A stretch of 40,642 nt of DNA from Mesorhizobium silamurunense (GTDB taxonomy: Bacteria > Pseudomonadota > Alphaproteobacteria > Rhizobiales > Rhizobiaceae). Positions within the stretch are counted from its first letter, which is position 1, and each line of letters begins with the position of its first letter. A model generated the notes under the pieces. It was not told the DNA's origin. It was given only the letters and a program-made list of their open reading frames with translations, and did not search any database. Location: positions 1-40,642 of the forward strand of contig NZ_JHQR01000208.1 of NCBI RefSeq assembly GCF_014843825.1, written 5' to 3'. Made by a program: the position numbers and the translations under genes. Below are positions 1-8,814 of this stretch, in pieces.

Positions 1-1
1 C

Positions 2-946
2 GGCGCCGACACGCTGCCGGGCGCAAAGCGCCTCTACCTGCCTTTGCGGACGGGGCGCACGGCGGTCGGCGTCGTCGGCCTCGACAACGACAAGCAAGGC
101 CCATTGCTGACACCCGAGCAGCAGCGTCTTCTCGACGCGCTTGCCGACCAGGCGGCGGTCGCCATCGAGCGCATCCAGCTTGTCGCCGATGTCGATCGCG
201 CCAGGCTGGCGGCGGAAGCGGACCGGCTACGCACGGCGCTGCTCACCTCGATCTCGCATGACCTGAAGACGCCGCTTGCCGCCATCATGGGCGCCGCCGG
301 CACGCTGCGGGAATACGCGGCCGCCCTCCCCGAGAAGGACCGCGCGGAACTTCTCTCCACCGTGGTCGACGAATCGGAGCGGCTGAACCGCTTCATCGCC
401 AATCTGCTCGACATGACCAAGATCGAGTCGGGCGCCATGGAGCCGAACTACGCTTTCCACTATGTCGGCGATATCGTCGGTTCGGCGCTCGATCGAGCCC
501 GAAAGATCACCGGCGAGCACCGGATCGACACCGACATTCCGACGGACCTGCCGATGCTGCGCCTCGACCCCGTCCTGTTCGAGCAGGCGCTGTTCAACCT
601 CCTCGACAATGCCGCGAAATATGCGCCTCCCGACTCGACCATCCGCCTGCAAGGCTGGGTCGACAACGGCTCCGTCATCCTGCAGGTCATGGACGAGGGA
701 CCGGGGATTCCGCCCGACGACCTCGAGCGCATCTTCGACACCTTCTACCGCGTGCGCAAACGCGACCAGGTCCGCGCCGGCACGGGGCTCGGCCTGTCGA
801 TCAGCCGCGGCTTCGTCGAGGCCATGGGCGGCATGATCTCGGCGGCGAACCGCACCGACCGGCCGGGCGCGATCTTCACCATCCGCATGCCGGTACCGGA
901 GGAAATTCCGAACCTGGCCGTCGCCAAAACGGATGACGCTGCATGA
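2..946 (+). CDS. kdpD: KdpD osmosensitive K+ channel sensor kinase, C-terminal part (5' end outside window)
   Basis: The reading frame is open from base 2, so the gene starts upstream; about 314 C-terminal residues are visible. The first residues (GADTLPGAKRLYLPLRTGR) belong to the GAF-like region before the kinase core. The HisKA motif SISHDLKTPL carries the phospho-accepting His, followed by the N box (LFNLLDNAAKYAPP), G1 (DEGPGIPP), the F box and G2 (GTGLGLSI) of the HATPase domain. KdpD is an inner-membrane kinase that senses K+ limitation or turgor and phosphorylates KdpE to switch on the Kdp K+ ATPase. The stop overlaps the kdpE start (ATGA, 943-946), which indicates translational coupling. 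The kdpFABC genes are not in the window. Confidence 0.93.
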   Translation, partial: GADTLPGAKRLYLPLRTGRTAVGVVGLDNDKQGPLLTPEQQRLLDALADQAAVAIERIQLVADVDRARLAAEADRLRTALLTSISHDLKTPLAAIMGAAGTLREYAAALPEKDRAELLSTVVDESERLNRFIANLLDMTKIESGAMEPNYAFHYVGDIVGSALDRARKITGEHRIDTDIPTDLPMLRLDPVLFEQALFNLLDNAAKYAPPDSTIRLQGWVDNGSVILQVMDEGPGIPPDDLERIFDTFYRVRKRDQVRAGTGLGLSISRGFVEAMGGMISAANRTDRPGAIFTIRMPVPEEIPNLAVAKTDDAA

Positions 947-1635
947 CCAGCCAGAACGTCAGCATCCTGGTCGTCGACGACGAGCCGCCGATCCGCAAGC
1001 TGCTTCGCGTCGGCCTCGGCAGCCAGGGCTATGCGGTATCCGAGGCGCCGAATGCCAAGGCGGCGATCGAGCTCATTGAGACGCAGCCGCCCGACCTGAT
1101 CCTGCTCGACCTTGGCCTGCCCGGCATGACCGGCCTCGAGCTGCTCGGCAAATGGCGCAACGACGGCCTCGACATTCCGGTGGTCATACTGTCGAGCCGC
1201 ACCGACGAGGCCGGCATCGTCCAGGCACTCGAGCTCGGTGCCGACGACTATGTGACAAAACCCTTCGGCATGAACGAGCTCGTCGCCCGCATCCGTGTGG
1301 CGCTGCGCCACAAATTCCAGCAGCAGGGCGAGAAGCCGGTTTTTCAAACCGGCGACCTGTCGGTCGACCTAGTGAAACGCATCGTCAAGATCGAGGGCAA
1401 GGAAGTAAAACTGTCGCCGAAAGAATACGACATCCTGCGCATGCTCGTGCAATACGCCGGCAAGGTGCTCACTCACCAGTTCCTGATGAAGCAGATTTGG
1501 AACGACTCGACCGACGTGCAATATCTGAGGGTCTATGTCCGCCAGTTGAGGCAGAAGATCGAGAAGACGCCGGACCAACCGCGCTACATCATCACCGAGA
1601 CCGGCGTCGGCTACCGTTTGCGTGAGGTCGATTGA
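943..1635 (+). CDS. kdpE: KdpE response regulator, OmpR/PhoB family
   Basis: 230 residues, full length. The N-terminal receiver domain has the acidic pair D12-D13, phospho-acceptor D56 in LILLDLGLPG, and K106 in DDYVTKPFG. The C-terminal winged helix (about 135-228) has the OmpR-type ending YIITETGVGYRLREVD. It is the cognate regulator of KdpD and activates the K+-transporting ATPase operon under K+ limitation. It overlaps kdpD by four bases. The next gene is convergent, so kdpE ends the operon; no clear T-tailed terminator was seen in 1636-1685. Confidence 0.95.
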   Translation: MTSQNVSILVVDDEPPIRKLLRVGLGSQGYAVSEAPNAKAAIELIETQPPDLILLDLGLPGMTGLELLGKWRNDGLDIPVVILSSRTDEAGIVQALELGADDYVTKPFGMNELVARIRVALRHKFQQQGEKPVFQTGDLSVDLVKRIVKIEGKEVKLSPKEYDILRMLVQYAGKVLTHQFLMKQIWNDSTDVQYLRVYVRQLRQKIEKTPDQPRYIITETGVGYRLREVD

Positions 1636-1685
1636 AAGGGTAAGGAGCGACTGGCGGCCACCGATCGCTCAAGGCCGCGCGGCGA

Positions 1686-2279
1686 TCAGTCCGCCGATAG
1701 GTCGGCCGTCCTGGCCAGCGCGCCCGCAAATCCATTGAGCGAGATGGCGAAGGCGATCGGTTGCGCCGTGTCCGCCGCCGTGGCGTTGATCTTCAGCGTG
1801 GTGCTGTTCTGCAGCAGCGAGGTGGTGCCGGCATCGAACGCCACCGGCACCAGGCAGCCGACGGCCTGGCAGGTGTTGAACTGCAGGGTCCCTTCCAGCT
1901 TCTTGTCGTCGATCTCGAGCGAAATGCCGTTGGCCAAGGCCAGCCCGAAGGGCAGCGCCAGCGTGCCCGTGGCATCCTGGCCGGTCTTGGTCGTCAATTC
2001 GATCGCCAAAAGACGCTGGCCGCTCTGCTTGTTGAATTGCTGATGCGACAGGCTGCATATCTTGTTCGTGCCGGTGACCTGGCAATTGACCGTCCAGTCG
2101 CCATGCGTCTCCGACAGTGCCGAGGCGCCGCCCGGCAGCTGCGGCTTGGCCGCGGCGTCGACCGGCTGGTTGGCCGCCTGCGCGACCTTGTCGCCCTTGT
2201 TCTGCGCGGCGAAAGCCGGCAGACCTACGACGCCTGCGACGGCCAGCATCGCGACGGACAATTTGTACCTGATTTTCAT
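1686..2279 (-). CDS. Invasion-associated locus B (IalB) family exported protein
   Basis: 197 residues from an ATG at 2279 preceded by a GAGG ribosome-binding site. The reading frame extends 55 codons further upstream, but that stretch reads like non-coding sequence. A signal peptide is clear (MKIRYKLSVAMLAVAGVVGL, Ala-rich cut site near AFAA). The mature part shows the IalB pattern: HGDWTVNCQ near the N terminus, KICSLSHQQ, LPFGLALANGISLEID, then FNTCQAVGCLVPV, whose Cys residues probably form disulfides. Bartonella IalB is linked to red-cell invasion; in rhizobia the family is an envelope protein of unknown role. The gene is convergent with kdpE. Confidence 0.85.
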   Translation of the reverse strand: MKIRYKLSVAMLAVAGVVGLPAFAAQNKGDKVAQAANQPVDAAAKPQLPGGASALSETHGDWTVNCQVTGTNKICSLSHQQFNKQSGQRLLAIELTTKTGQDATGTLALPFGLALANGISLEIDDKKLEGTLQFNTCQAVGCLVPVAFDAGTTSLLQNSTTLKINATAADTAQPIAFAISLNGFAGALARTADLSAD

Positions 2280-2499
2280 GGAATTCCTCTTCACCCCGCC
2301 CGATCCAGCCACGTAAACCGGGCCGCGCGATAGAGCGGCGAAACCACTGCTGCCGTCAAGTGCAATGCCGGGGGAGCAGGTCGGATCTTCTTGGCACGAC
2401 AATCGATCAACTAGCCACAGGCGAAGCCCTGGACCATGGCACATCCGGACAAACTCCCTATATTACGGCAAAGTTCTTTTTTTCATGCGGAAGGAAGCG

Positions 2500-2805
2500 A
2501 TGTCGCATCCTCGCTTGTCGGCGGTTTTGATTTCGGCGGCTCTGTCGATCGCGGCCCTTTTGGGCGCGGCTTCATACGCTTCGGCCCAGGTCGTCATCCC
2601 GACAGACCGCAACGCCCTGATCCAGCAGAACGAACTGCAGACGCTCCGGAACCAGTTGCAGAGGCAGCAGTTCCAGCAACAGCAGCAGCTTTACCGCGAG
2701 CAGGACCGGCAGATCGTGCCCAAGTCTCGCCCTGAAGTGCCGGTCGTCAAGCAGAATTGCCAGTCTCAGGTGATTGGCACCACCGTTTCGCGGGTCTGCC
2801 GCTGA
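2500..2805 (+). CDS. Small secreted Gln-rich hypothetical protein
   Basis: 101 residues. The ATG at 2500 follows AAGGAAG closely; an in-frame ATG at 2485 is possible but less well placed. Residues 1-30 form a signal peptide ending in ASYASA. The mature part begins VVIPTDRNALIQQNELQTLR and continues into a Gln/Arg-rich segment predicted to be helical or coiled coil. The C terminus holds two Cys (KQNCQSQ and SRVCR) that could pair. A CTATAT box at 2458-2463 is a possible -10 element but its -35 is poor. I do not recognise a characterised family. The gene stands alone between ialB and the Nudix gene. Confidence 0.7.
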   Translation: MSHPRLSAVLISAALSIAALLGAASYASAQVVIPTDRNALIQQNELQTLRNQLQRQQFQQQQQLYREQDRQIVPKSRPEVPVVKQNCQSQVIGTTVSRVCR

Positions 2806-2948
2806 CATTTTTCTTTTTTCGGTTTATTTAGCCGACTTAGTGTCGGCAAAGCCGGGTTGCATAGACGGCGGTTTTGGGATTTGCAGGAGCGGAATTTTTG
2901 CCGTGCGGATAGCGTACGGCAGAAATGCCGCTCTCATCGGATTTTGGG

Positions 2949-3416
2949 ATGGCAACAGCCAAGAAGAAAGCAGTACGCAGGGCAAAGAAAGGAGAGCGGA
3001 TCCGCCAGGTGGCGGCCATCCCCTTTCGTCTGCGCGAAAATGGCAGCCCCGAGGTGTTGCTGGTCACCTCGCGCACGACCAGGCGCTTCATTGTGCCCAA
3101 GGGCTGGCCGATGAAGGGCAAGAGCGGGCGCAAGGCAGCCATGATCGAGGCCCAGGAAGAGGCTGGCGTGCTGGGCAAGGTGTTGAAGCAGCCTGCTGGC
3201 ACTTATTCCTACTGGAAACGGTTGGCCAGCCGTTTTGCCCGCGTCGACGTGGTGGTCTATCTGCTCGAGGTCACCGAGGAGATGGCCGACTGGCAGGAAG
3301 CCGCGAACCGCCAGCGGGCCTGGCTGCCGGCGGCCGACGCGGCGCTGCTGATCGACGAGCCGGAGCTTTCCACGCTGCTGAGGGATTTGACGGCCCCGGC
3401 AACCGATCCGGCGTAA
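2949..3416 (+). CDS. Nudix hydrolase, diphosphoinositol-polyphosphate-phosphohydrolase-like
   Basis: 155 residues from the ATG at 2949 (MATAKKKAVRR...); an ATG at 2925 would add eight residues and neither has a strong ribosome-binding site. The fold is Nudix: RQVAAIPFR, TTRRFIVPKGWPMKGK, then the box ending EAQEEAGV. This resembles the alphaproteobacterial Nudix subfamily that keeps PKGWPMKG and hydrolyses nucleoside diphosphate-X or diphosphoinositol compounds. Two box positions differ from GX5EX7REUXEEXGU: Lys where the first Glu is expected (common in this subfamily) and Ile for the Arg of REUXEE, which is less usual. The metal-binding EE pair is intact. The substrate cannot be deduced. 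Confidence 0.85.
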   Translation: MATAKKKAVRRAKKGERIRQVAAIPFRLRENGSPEVLLVTSRTTRRFIVPKGWPMKGKSGRKAAMIEAQEEAGVLGKVLKQPAGTYSYWKRLASRFARVDVVVYLLEVTEEMADWQEAANRQRAWLPAADAALLIDEPELSTLLRDLTAPATDPA

Positions 3417-3422
3417 GACGAT

Positions 3423-4262
3423 CTAATCGGAGTCGCCAGGAAATGCCCGTGCAGGCGTCCCCGTATAGGCCCACAGCCATTCCTTGGGCAGCGGCCCCTT
3501 GTTGCGGTCGCTCTCCTGCGACTGCTCCCAGGCATGCGCGAGGATGCCGACGGAGCGCGACAGCACGAACAGGCCGCGCGTCAGCGGCGGCGGGAAGCCA
3601 AGCTCGCCATAGATGACGGCGGTGGCGCCGTCGATGTTGAGCGGGATCGTCTTGCCTTTGCGCGTTGCGACCTCCGCCTCGATCGCCTCGGCGATGTCGG
3701 CGAAGCGCCCGCTGACGACGCCGCGCACGGCAAATTCGCGCGTCAGTTCGATGAGGCGCGGCGCCCGCGGATCGATCGGGTGGAAACGGTGGCCAAGGCC
3801 GGGAAGGTAGCCTTTGTCCTCGGCGAAGAACCGGTCGAGCCGCGCCGCCACCGCTTCCTCAAGGCTCGCGCCGCCATCCATCGCAGCGGCGACGTCGCCA
3901 TAGAGGGAAAGCGCCTGCTCGCCGGCCCCGCCATGCACGTCGCCCAGTACATTGATGGCCGAGGCCATGGCGTTGTTGATGCCGACGCCGCAGGTGGCGG
4001 CCATGCGCGCGATCGCGATCGAGGGTGCCTGAGGGCCATGGTCGATGGCGGCGCCGAGCGCGATGCCGAGCAGCGCCGCCTGGTCCTCGCTCGGCAATTC
4101 GCCGCGCAGCATCAGCCAGATCATCGCCGGGAAGCTGACGCGGCCGATCAGGTCCTGGATCTCATAGCCGCGCAGCCGGATCACGCCGGGACGCATCTCG
4201 ATGATACCGGTCTGCCACCATTCCTCGCCACGCTCGCGGCCGGTCTTCTTCTCGCCGCTCAT
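3423..4262 (-). CDS. Citryl-CoA-lyase-like protein (citrate synthase superfamily)
   Basis: 279 residues, far shorter than citrate synthase (about 430) and in the range of stand-alone citryl-CoA lyases. The three catalytic positions of the superfamily appear present: His in DVHGGAGEQ, His in LPGLGHRFHPIDPRAPRL, and Asp in PLNIDGATAV. The N terminus lacks the citrate synthase extension and begins with GIIEMRPGVIRLRGYEIQDL. Expected chemistry is cleavage of citryl-CoA, or a related 3-hydroxyacyl-CoA tricarboxylate, into acetyl-CoA and a 2-oxo acid. The start codon overlaps the stop of the upstream CoA-transferase gene (ATGA, 4259-4262), so the two are translationally coupled and likely act in sequence. 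It is the last gene of the tct-linked operon. Confidence 0.8.
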   Translation of the reverse strand: MSGEKKTGRERGEEWWQTGIIEMRPGVIRLRGYEIQDLIGRVSFPAMIWLMLRGELPSEDQAALLGIALGAAIDHGPQAPSIAIARMAATCGVGINNAMASAINVLGDVHGGAGEQALSLYGDVAAAMDGGASLEEAVAARLDRFFAEDKGYLPGLGHRFHPIDPRAPRLIELTREFAVRGVVSGRFADIAEAIEAEVATRKGKTIPLNIDGATAVIYGELGFPPPLTRGLFVLSRSVGILAHAWEQSQESDRNKGPLPKEWLWAYTGTPARAFPGDSD

Positions 4263-5443
4263 GCCCGCGCCCTCGTCTTGCCGCGCGCCGGCAAGGTGGC
4301 GAAAATCTCGTCCACATGCTCGCCAAGCCGCGGCGGCGGCCCGGCGGGCGCGGGTGCAGCGCCGTCGACCATAAAGCCGCCGCGCACCACCCTTAGCGGC
4401 CGGTCCATGCCCGGTACATGCTGGAAGCGGGTCGACATGCCGCGCTCCGTCACCTGACGCTCCTCCAGCACTTGCGGGATCGTCAGCACACGCCCCGCCG
4501 GCACGCCGGCCTGGTTGAGTTTTTCTTCCCAGGCAGCGGCCGGGGCGGCGGCAAGCGCGTCCTCGATCAGCGTCTTCAATGCGGCCCGGTTCTCTTTGCG
4601 CGTCTCGCGCTCGGCGAAGCGCGGATCCGACGCGAGTTCAGGCCGGCCGATCAACCCGCAAAGGGTCACGAACTGTTCCTGCTTGTTGGCGGCGATGTTG
4701 AGCAGGCCCTCGCCGGTGCGGAAAGCGCCGGAGGGCGCGGCCGTCATGTTCTCGTTGCCCATCGGCCGCGGCTCGACGCCCGCCGTCAGATAATTCGACA
4801 CCGGCCAGCCTAGCGCCGATAGCGTGCATTCAAGCATCGACACGTCGAGGAAGGCGCCCTCGCCGCTCGTCTTCTGCCGGACAAGCGCCGCGGCGATCGC
4901 AAAGGCACCGACCAGCCCGCCAAGCGTGTCAGCGACCGGATAGCCGACGCGCAGCGGCGCGGTCTCCGGCGTGCCGGTGATGCTCATGATCCCGGACAAT
5001 CCCTGGATGATCTGGTCATAGGCCGGGTTCCCGCGCATCGGCCCGGTCTGCCCGAAACCCGATATCGCGCAATAGACGAGGCTGGGCCGGACCTCTTTCA
5101 GCTTCTCATGGCCGAGGCCGAGCCGATCCATGACGCCCGGCCGGAAATTCTCGACCAGAGCGTCCGACGTGGCGACGAGATCGAGGAAGCGGTCGCGGTC
5201 GGCTTCCTTCTTCAGGTCGAGGACGACAGATCGTTTGCCGGCGTTCTGCGCCAGGAAGGACGCCCCCATGCCGGCCTTGTTGAGGTCCGGCGAGGCGCCG
5301 AGCTGGCGCGCGAGATCGCCGCCGGGCGGCGCCTCGACCTTGATGACGTCGGCGCCGAGCAGCGCCAGCTGGTAGGCGCAGTAAGGGCCCGCCAGCACGT
5401 TGGTGAGGTCGAGGACGCGGATGCCGGAAAGCAGGTCTGTCAT
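4259..5443 (-). CDS. CaiB/BaiF family (class III) CoA-transferase
   Basis: 394 residues, normal for the family. It opens with LSGIRVLDLTNVLAGPYCAY and has ADVIKVEAPPGGD, NKRSVVLDLK-type and VENFRPGVMDRLGLG motifs. The expected catalytic Asp is D172 in GYPVADTLGGLVGA, the aligned position of Asp169 in formyl-CoA transferase. Such enzymes move CoA between carboxylic acids through an aspartyl-CoA anhydride. The ATG at 5443 follows a GGAG site; 15 bases separate it from tctA, and its stop overlaps the citryl-CoA-lyase-like gene. Context suggests it activates the acid imported by TctABC. Donor and acceptor are unknown. Confidence 0.9.
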   Translation of the reverse strand: MTDLLSGIRVLDLTNVLAGPYCAYQLALLGADVIKVEAPPGGDLARQLGASPDLNKAGMGASFLAQNAGKRSVVLDLKKEADRDRFLDLVATSDALVENFRPGVMDRLGLGHEKLKEVRPSLVYCAISGFGQTGPMRGNPAYDQIIQGLSGIMSITGTPETAPLRVGYPVADTLGGLVGAFAIAAALVRQKTSGEGAFLDVSMLECTLSALGWPVSNYLTAGVEPRPMGNENMTAAPSGAFRTGEGLLNIAANKQEQFVTLCGLIGRPELASDPRFAERETRKENRAALKTLIEDALAAAPAAAWEEKLNQAGVPAGRVLTIPQVLEERQVTERGMSTRFQHVPGMDRPLRVVRGGFMVDGAAPAPAGPPPRLGEHVDEIFATLPARGKTRARA

Positions 5444-5458
5444 GATGCTCCAAATCGG

Positions 5459-6982
5459 TCAGGCATCGCCCGGCACATGCTCCGGTCCGCGCGTGCGCCG
5501 GTGTTCGATCCAGGCCCAGATATGCGGGCCGACGAGACCGATTAAGGCGAGCGAAAGAAGCGTCAGCGACAGCGGGTGCCGGTAGAACACCGTCCAGTCG
5601 CCATTGGCGATCGTCATCGCGCGGCGGAACTGCGTCTCGGCGAGCGGGCCGAGGATCATGCCGATGATGACGGGCGCGGTCGGAAAGTCGAAGCGCCGCA
5701 TCAAGAAACCCGCCGCACCCAGCAGATAGAGGATGACGAGGTCGATCGGCGACTGCGAGATGCCGTAGGTGCCGACGGTGGCGAACACCAGGATGCCGGC
5801 ATAGAGCTGCGGCGCCGGGATTTTCAGCAGACGCACCCACAGGCCGATCAGCGGCAGGTTGAGGATGACAAGGATGACATTGGCAATGAACAGGCTGGCG
5901 ATCAGGCCCCAGACGAGGTTGGCCTGCGTCGTCAACAGCAGCGGCCCGGGATTGATGCCGTAGCTCTGGAAGGCCGACAGCATGATCGCCGCCGTCGCCG
6001 AGGTCGGCAGGCCGAGTGTGAGCATCGGCACCAGCACGCCGGCGGCGGACGCGTTGTTGGCGGCCTCCGGCCCGGCGACGCCTTCGATTGCGCCGACCGT
6101 GCCGAACTCCTCTTTGTGCCTGGAGAGCTTCTTCTCGATGGCGTAGGAGAGGAAGGTCGGGATTTCGGCGCCGCCGGCCGGCATCGCGCCGATCGGGAAG
6201 CCGATCGCGGCACCCCTGAGCCACGGCTTCCACGAGCGTGCCCATTCGGCCGCCGTCATGTAGAGCGAGCCCTTCAGCGGCACGATCTCGTCCTTGCCGG
6301 CATAGCGCCGCGAGGCCATGTAGAGCGTCTCGCCGACCGCGAAGAGGCCGACCGCGACGACGATGACATCGACGCCGTCGAGTAGTTCACCCATGCCGAA
6401 GGTAAAGCGCGGCTGCCCGGTCTGCAGGTCGACGCCGATCATGCCGATGACGAAGCCGACGAACAGGCTGGTGAGCCCGCGCACCGAAGACGAGCCGAGC
6501 ACCGCCGAAACGGTGATGAAGGCGAGCACCATCAGCGAGAAATATTCCGCCGGACCGAAGGCCAGCGCGAATTTGACCACGATCGGCGCCAGGAAGGCGA
6601 CGCCCAGCGTGCCGATGGTGCCGGCCACGAACGAGCCGATCGCGGAGGTCGCGAGCGCCGCGCCACCGCGGCCCGAGCGCGCCATCCGGTTGCCCTCGAG
6701 CGCGGTGACGATGGTGGCGCTTTCGCCGGGTGTGTTGAGCAGGATCGACGTCGTCGAGCCGCCATACATGGCGCCGTAATAGATGCCGGCAAACAGGATG
6801 AAGGAAGCTTCCGGCGCCACCTGGTAGGTGATCGGCAAAAGCAACGCGATCGTCAGCGCCGGCCCGAGGCCGGGCAGCACGCCGATCGCGGTTCCGAGCG
6901 TCGTGCCGAGCAGGCACCACAACAGATTGGTCGGCGTGAAGGCGACCGCGAATCCGTGCGCGAGATAACCGAGCGTGTCCAT
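5459..6982 (-). CDS. tctA: Tripartite tricarboxylate transporter large permease, TctA family
   Basis: 507 residues, strongly hydrophobic, with about 12 predicted membrane segments. Family signatures are visible: [19 protein letters not shown] at the N terminus, [59 protein letters not shown] and [15 protein letters not shown]. This is the large membrane subunit of a Na+- or H+-driven, binding-protein-dependent carboxylate importer. It begins four bases after the tctB stop. It is followed by the CoA-transferase and lyase genes rather than a two-component system, which suggests a dedicated catabolic operon. Confidence 0.95.
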   Translation of the reverse strand: MDTLGYLAHGFAVAFTPTNLLWCLLGTTLGTAIGVLPGLGPALTIALLLPITYQVAPEASFILFAGIYYGAMYGGSTTSILLNTPGESATIVTALEGNRMARSGRGGAALATSAIGSFVAGTIGTLGVAFLAPIVVKFALAFGPAEYFSLMVLAFITVSAVLGSSSVRGLTSLFVGFVIGMIGVDLQTGQPRFTFGMGELLDGVDVIVVAVGLFAVGETLYMASRRYAGKDEIVPLKGSLYMTAAEWARSWKPWLRGAAIGFPIGAMPAGGAEIPTFLSYAIEKKLSRHKEEFGTVGAIEGVAGPEAANNASAAGVLVPMLTLGLPTSATAAIMLSAFQSYGINPGPLLLTTQANLVWGLIASLFIANVILVILNLPLIGLWVRLLKIPAPQLYAGILVFATVGTYGISQSPIDLVILYLLGAAGFLMRRFDFPTAPVIIGMILGPLAETQFRRAMTIANGDWTVFYRHPLSLTLLSLALIGLVGPHIWAWIEHRRTRGPEHVPGDA

Positions 6983-6986
6983 CGTC

Positions 6987-7523
6987 TCAGCCTTTCCCGA
7001 TACCGAGGACGGCGTTGATCAGCACATTGAGCTGGTTCTCGATCAGGCCGGCGCCGATGTTGACGCCGAGCGCCCTGGCGAAGCCGAAATAGGCCGCTAG
7101 CGCAAGCACCAAGCCGAGCAATGCATCGCGCAGCGGATGCCGGCTGCCGAAGCCGAAGCAGACCAGCACGAACATGACCACCGAGGCGACGGTGAAGCCG
7201 AGCGGCTGGATGAGCAGAAGATTGGCGACGAGGCCGGCGACCACCAGGCCCATCGCCTTCCAGTCGGTCGGCGTTTCCTTTTCTTCCTCGGGCTGCCAGC
7301 CGCCGCGCAGGGCGGCAACGATGAGCAGCAGGGAAAGCACGATCATCCCGGCCATGGTGATATAGGGAAAGACCCTCGGGCCGACCTTGGAATAGAGCGG
7401 CGATACCGGGATCGCCAGGGTCTGCCAGGCAACGGCGCCGGCGCAGGCGAGGAGCCCGACGCCGATCAACAATTCGGGTACGCCAAGGCGCGGCGGTGAC
7501 GCCTGCTGGTCGCTGGTGCTCAT
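6987..7523 (-). CDS. tctB: Tripartite tricarboxylate transporter small permease, TctB family
   Basis: 178 residues from the ATG at 7523, which follows a very good ribosome-binding site (GGGGAGGAGATC); the frame is open 25 codons further upstream but without one. Four membrane segments are predicted: about 17-37, 50-70, 88-125 (a split pair) and 130-150. [14 protein letters not shown] is typical of TctB. It is the small membrane subunit that pairs with TctA. It lies between tctC and tctA, all on one strand. Confidence 0.9.
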   Translation of the reverse strand: MSTSDQQASPPRLGVPELLIGVGLLACAGAVAWQTLAIPVSPLYSKVGPRVFPYITMAGMIVLSLLLIVAALRGGWQPEEEKETPTDWKAMGLVVAGLVANLLLIQPLGFTVASVVMFVLVCFGFGSRHPLRDALLGLVLALAAYFGFARALGVNIGAGLIENQLNVLINAVLGIGKG

Positions 7524-7650
7524 GATCTCCTCCCCGGATGGCCGGCCTTCCACTACCGGCATCGCCGCAGTTTCATTCCTGAACCGCCGCATGTCCACGC
7601 TGTCTCGAAGGAGGCTATGCGGCTTCCCTCGAGATCAGGCGGAAACCGGC

Positions 7651-8628
7651 TCAGGCGAGGCCGAGATCCTTGAGGATGGCGCCGATGCGGGCCGTGTCTT
7701 CGGTGACGAATTTGGCGTAGTCGTCGCCGGTCAGCAGGATCGGCGTCCAGTTGCGGTTCTTGCACTCGGTCGCCCAGGCATCGCTCTTGGCCATGGCCTC
7801 GACCAGCTTGATCATCGCCGCCTTGTCGTCGTCGGAGACGCCGGGCGGGGCGAAGACGCCGCGCCAGTTGAACAGCTCGACATCGATGCCGGCTTCTTTC
7901 AGCGTCGGCGCATCGATACCTTCCTGCCGTTTGTCGGACGAGATCGCCAGCAACCTGAGCGCGCCCGCCTTGACCTGCTCTGAGAACTCGCCATAGCCGG
8001 AGATGCCGGCCGCGACCTGGTTGCCGAGCAGCGCCGACAGCGCCTCGCCGCCGCCGGCGAAAGGCACATAGGACAGGTTGGCGGCAGGCACGCCGGCCGT
8101 CTTGGCGATCAGGCCGAACAGGATGTGGTCGGAGCCGCCGGCCGAACCGCCGGCCACTGGAACCTTCGTCGGATCCTCCTTGAGCGCCGCGACGAAATCA
8201 TTAGCCGTCTTGAACGGCGAGGCAGCCGGCACTACCAGCGCTTCGAACTCGCCGGTGAGGCGCGCGATCGGCGTCACTTCGGTGAGATTGTTGGCCGCCT
8301 TGTTGGCGATGATGGCGCCGACCATGACCATGCCGGCAACCATCAGGGAATTGCCCTTGCCCTTCCACTGGTTGACGAATTGCGGCAGGCCGACCGTGCC
8401 GCCGGCGCCGCCGACATTGGTGATCTGCGAGCCGGAGATCAGTTTTTCGGAGCGCAGCACCTGGTCGATCGTGCGCGCGGTCTGGTCCCAGCCGCCGCCG
8501 GGTGCCGCCGGCACGAAGATCTGGATCTGCGGGGTATCCTGCGCAAAGGCGGGTGCGAAATGCAAAGCGGCGAAACCGGCAGCACCGGCCGCTGCGGTGG
8601 TCGTCAAGAATCTGCGTCTGTTCAGCAT
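7651..8628 (-). CDS. tctC: Tripartite tricarboxylate transporter substrate-binding protein, TctC/Bug family
   Basis: 325 residues from the ATG at 8628, which follows GGAGGAAT; the frame extends 38 codons upstream without a comparable site. The signal peptide begins MLNRRRFLTTTAAAGAAG, a twin-arginine-like pattern (RRRFL plus an Ala-rich core), ending AFAQD. The mature protein has the Bug pattern: QIFVPAAPGGGWDQTART near the N terminus and NVGGAGGTVGLPQF. Bug proteins trap dicarboxylates or tricarboxylates, or related acids, in the periplasm. The ligand cannot be read from sequence; the downstream lyase and CoA-transferase favour a citrate-like or methylcitrate-like acid. The divergent IclR gene probably controls it. 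Confidence 0.92.
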   Translation of the reverse strand: MLNRRRFLTTTAAAGAAGFAALHFAPAFAQDTPQIQIFVPAAPGGGWDQTARTIDQVLRSEKLISGSQITNVGGAGGTVGLPQFVNQWKGKGNSLMVAGMVMVGAIIANKAANNLTEVTPIARLTGEFEALVVPAASPFKTANDFVAALKEDPTKVPVAGGSAGGSDHILFGLIAKTAGVPAANLSYVPFAGGGEALSALLGNQVAAGISGYGEFSEQVKAGALRLLAISSDKRQEGIDAPTLKEAGIDVELFNWRGVFAPPGVSDDDKAAMIKLVEAMAKSDAWATECKNRNWTPILLTGDDYAKFVTEDTARIGAILKDLGLA

Positions 8629-8720
8629 GGGATTCCTCCAAATCACGACACCTCCTCCGGTGCCTGCCAAGACGTGGCCTGAATTAAGACCCGCATTCGA
8701 GTTCAAGCATTTGTTACCGC

Positions 8721-8757
8721 GTTCTGTCAACGGGAATGCCATTCTGCTGGACAGAAC
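8721..8757. promoter_or_regulatory. Candidate IclR operator between tctC and iclR
   Basis: GTTCTGTC (8721-8728) and GACAGAAC (8750-8757) form a perfect 8-bp inverted repeat with a 21-base spacer. A second, tighter palindrome, TTCTG-CTGGA-CAGAA (8742-8756), shares the right arm; its 15-bp 5-5-5 layout resembles boxes bound by IclR-family proteins. On the minus strand a perfect TTGACA (complement of 8725-8730) overlaps the left arm and could be the tctC -35, although its -10 is weak. Seen: the repeats. Inferred: binding by the adjacent IclR protein to control both divergent units. Confidence 0.5.
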
Positions 8758-8814
8758 ACATTAGACCGGACTAAATCCGCATGTCCGGGATCATTCCCGG
8801 ATAGGGCGACCACG

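Noticed and set aside
2392..2410. Sigma-54 (-24/-12) promoter
   Set aside because: TGGCACG is present but the required GC about ten bases later (TTGC) is not.
2831..2847. Terminator after the small Gln-rich protein gene
   Set aside because: GCCGAC-TTAGT-GTCGGC is only a 6-bp stem and is followed by AAAGCC rather than T residues.
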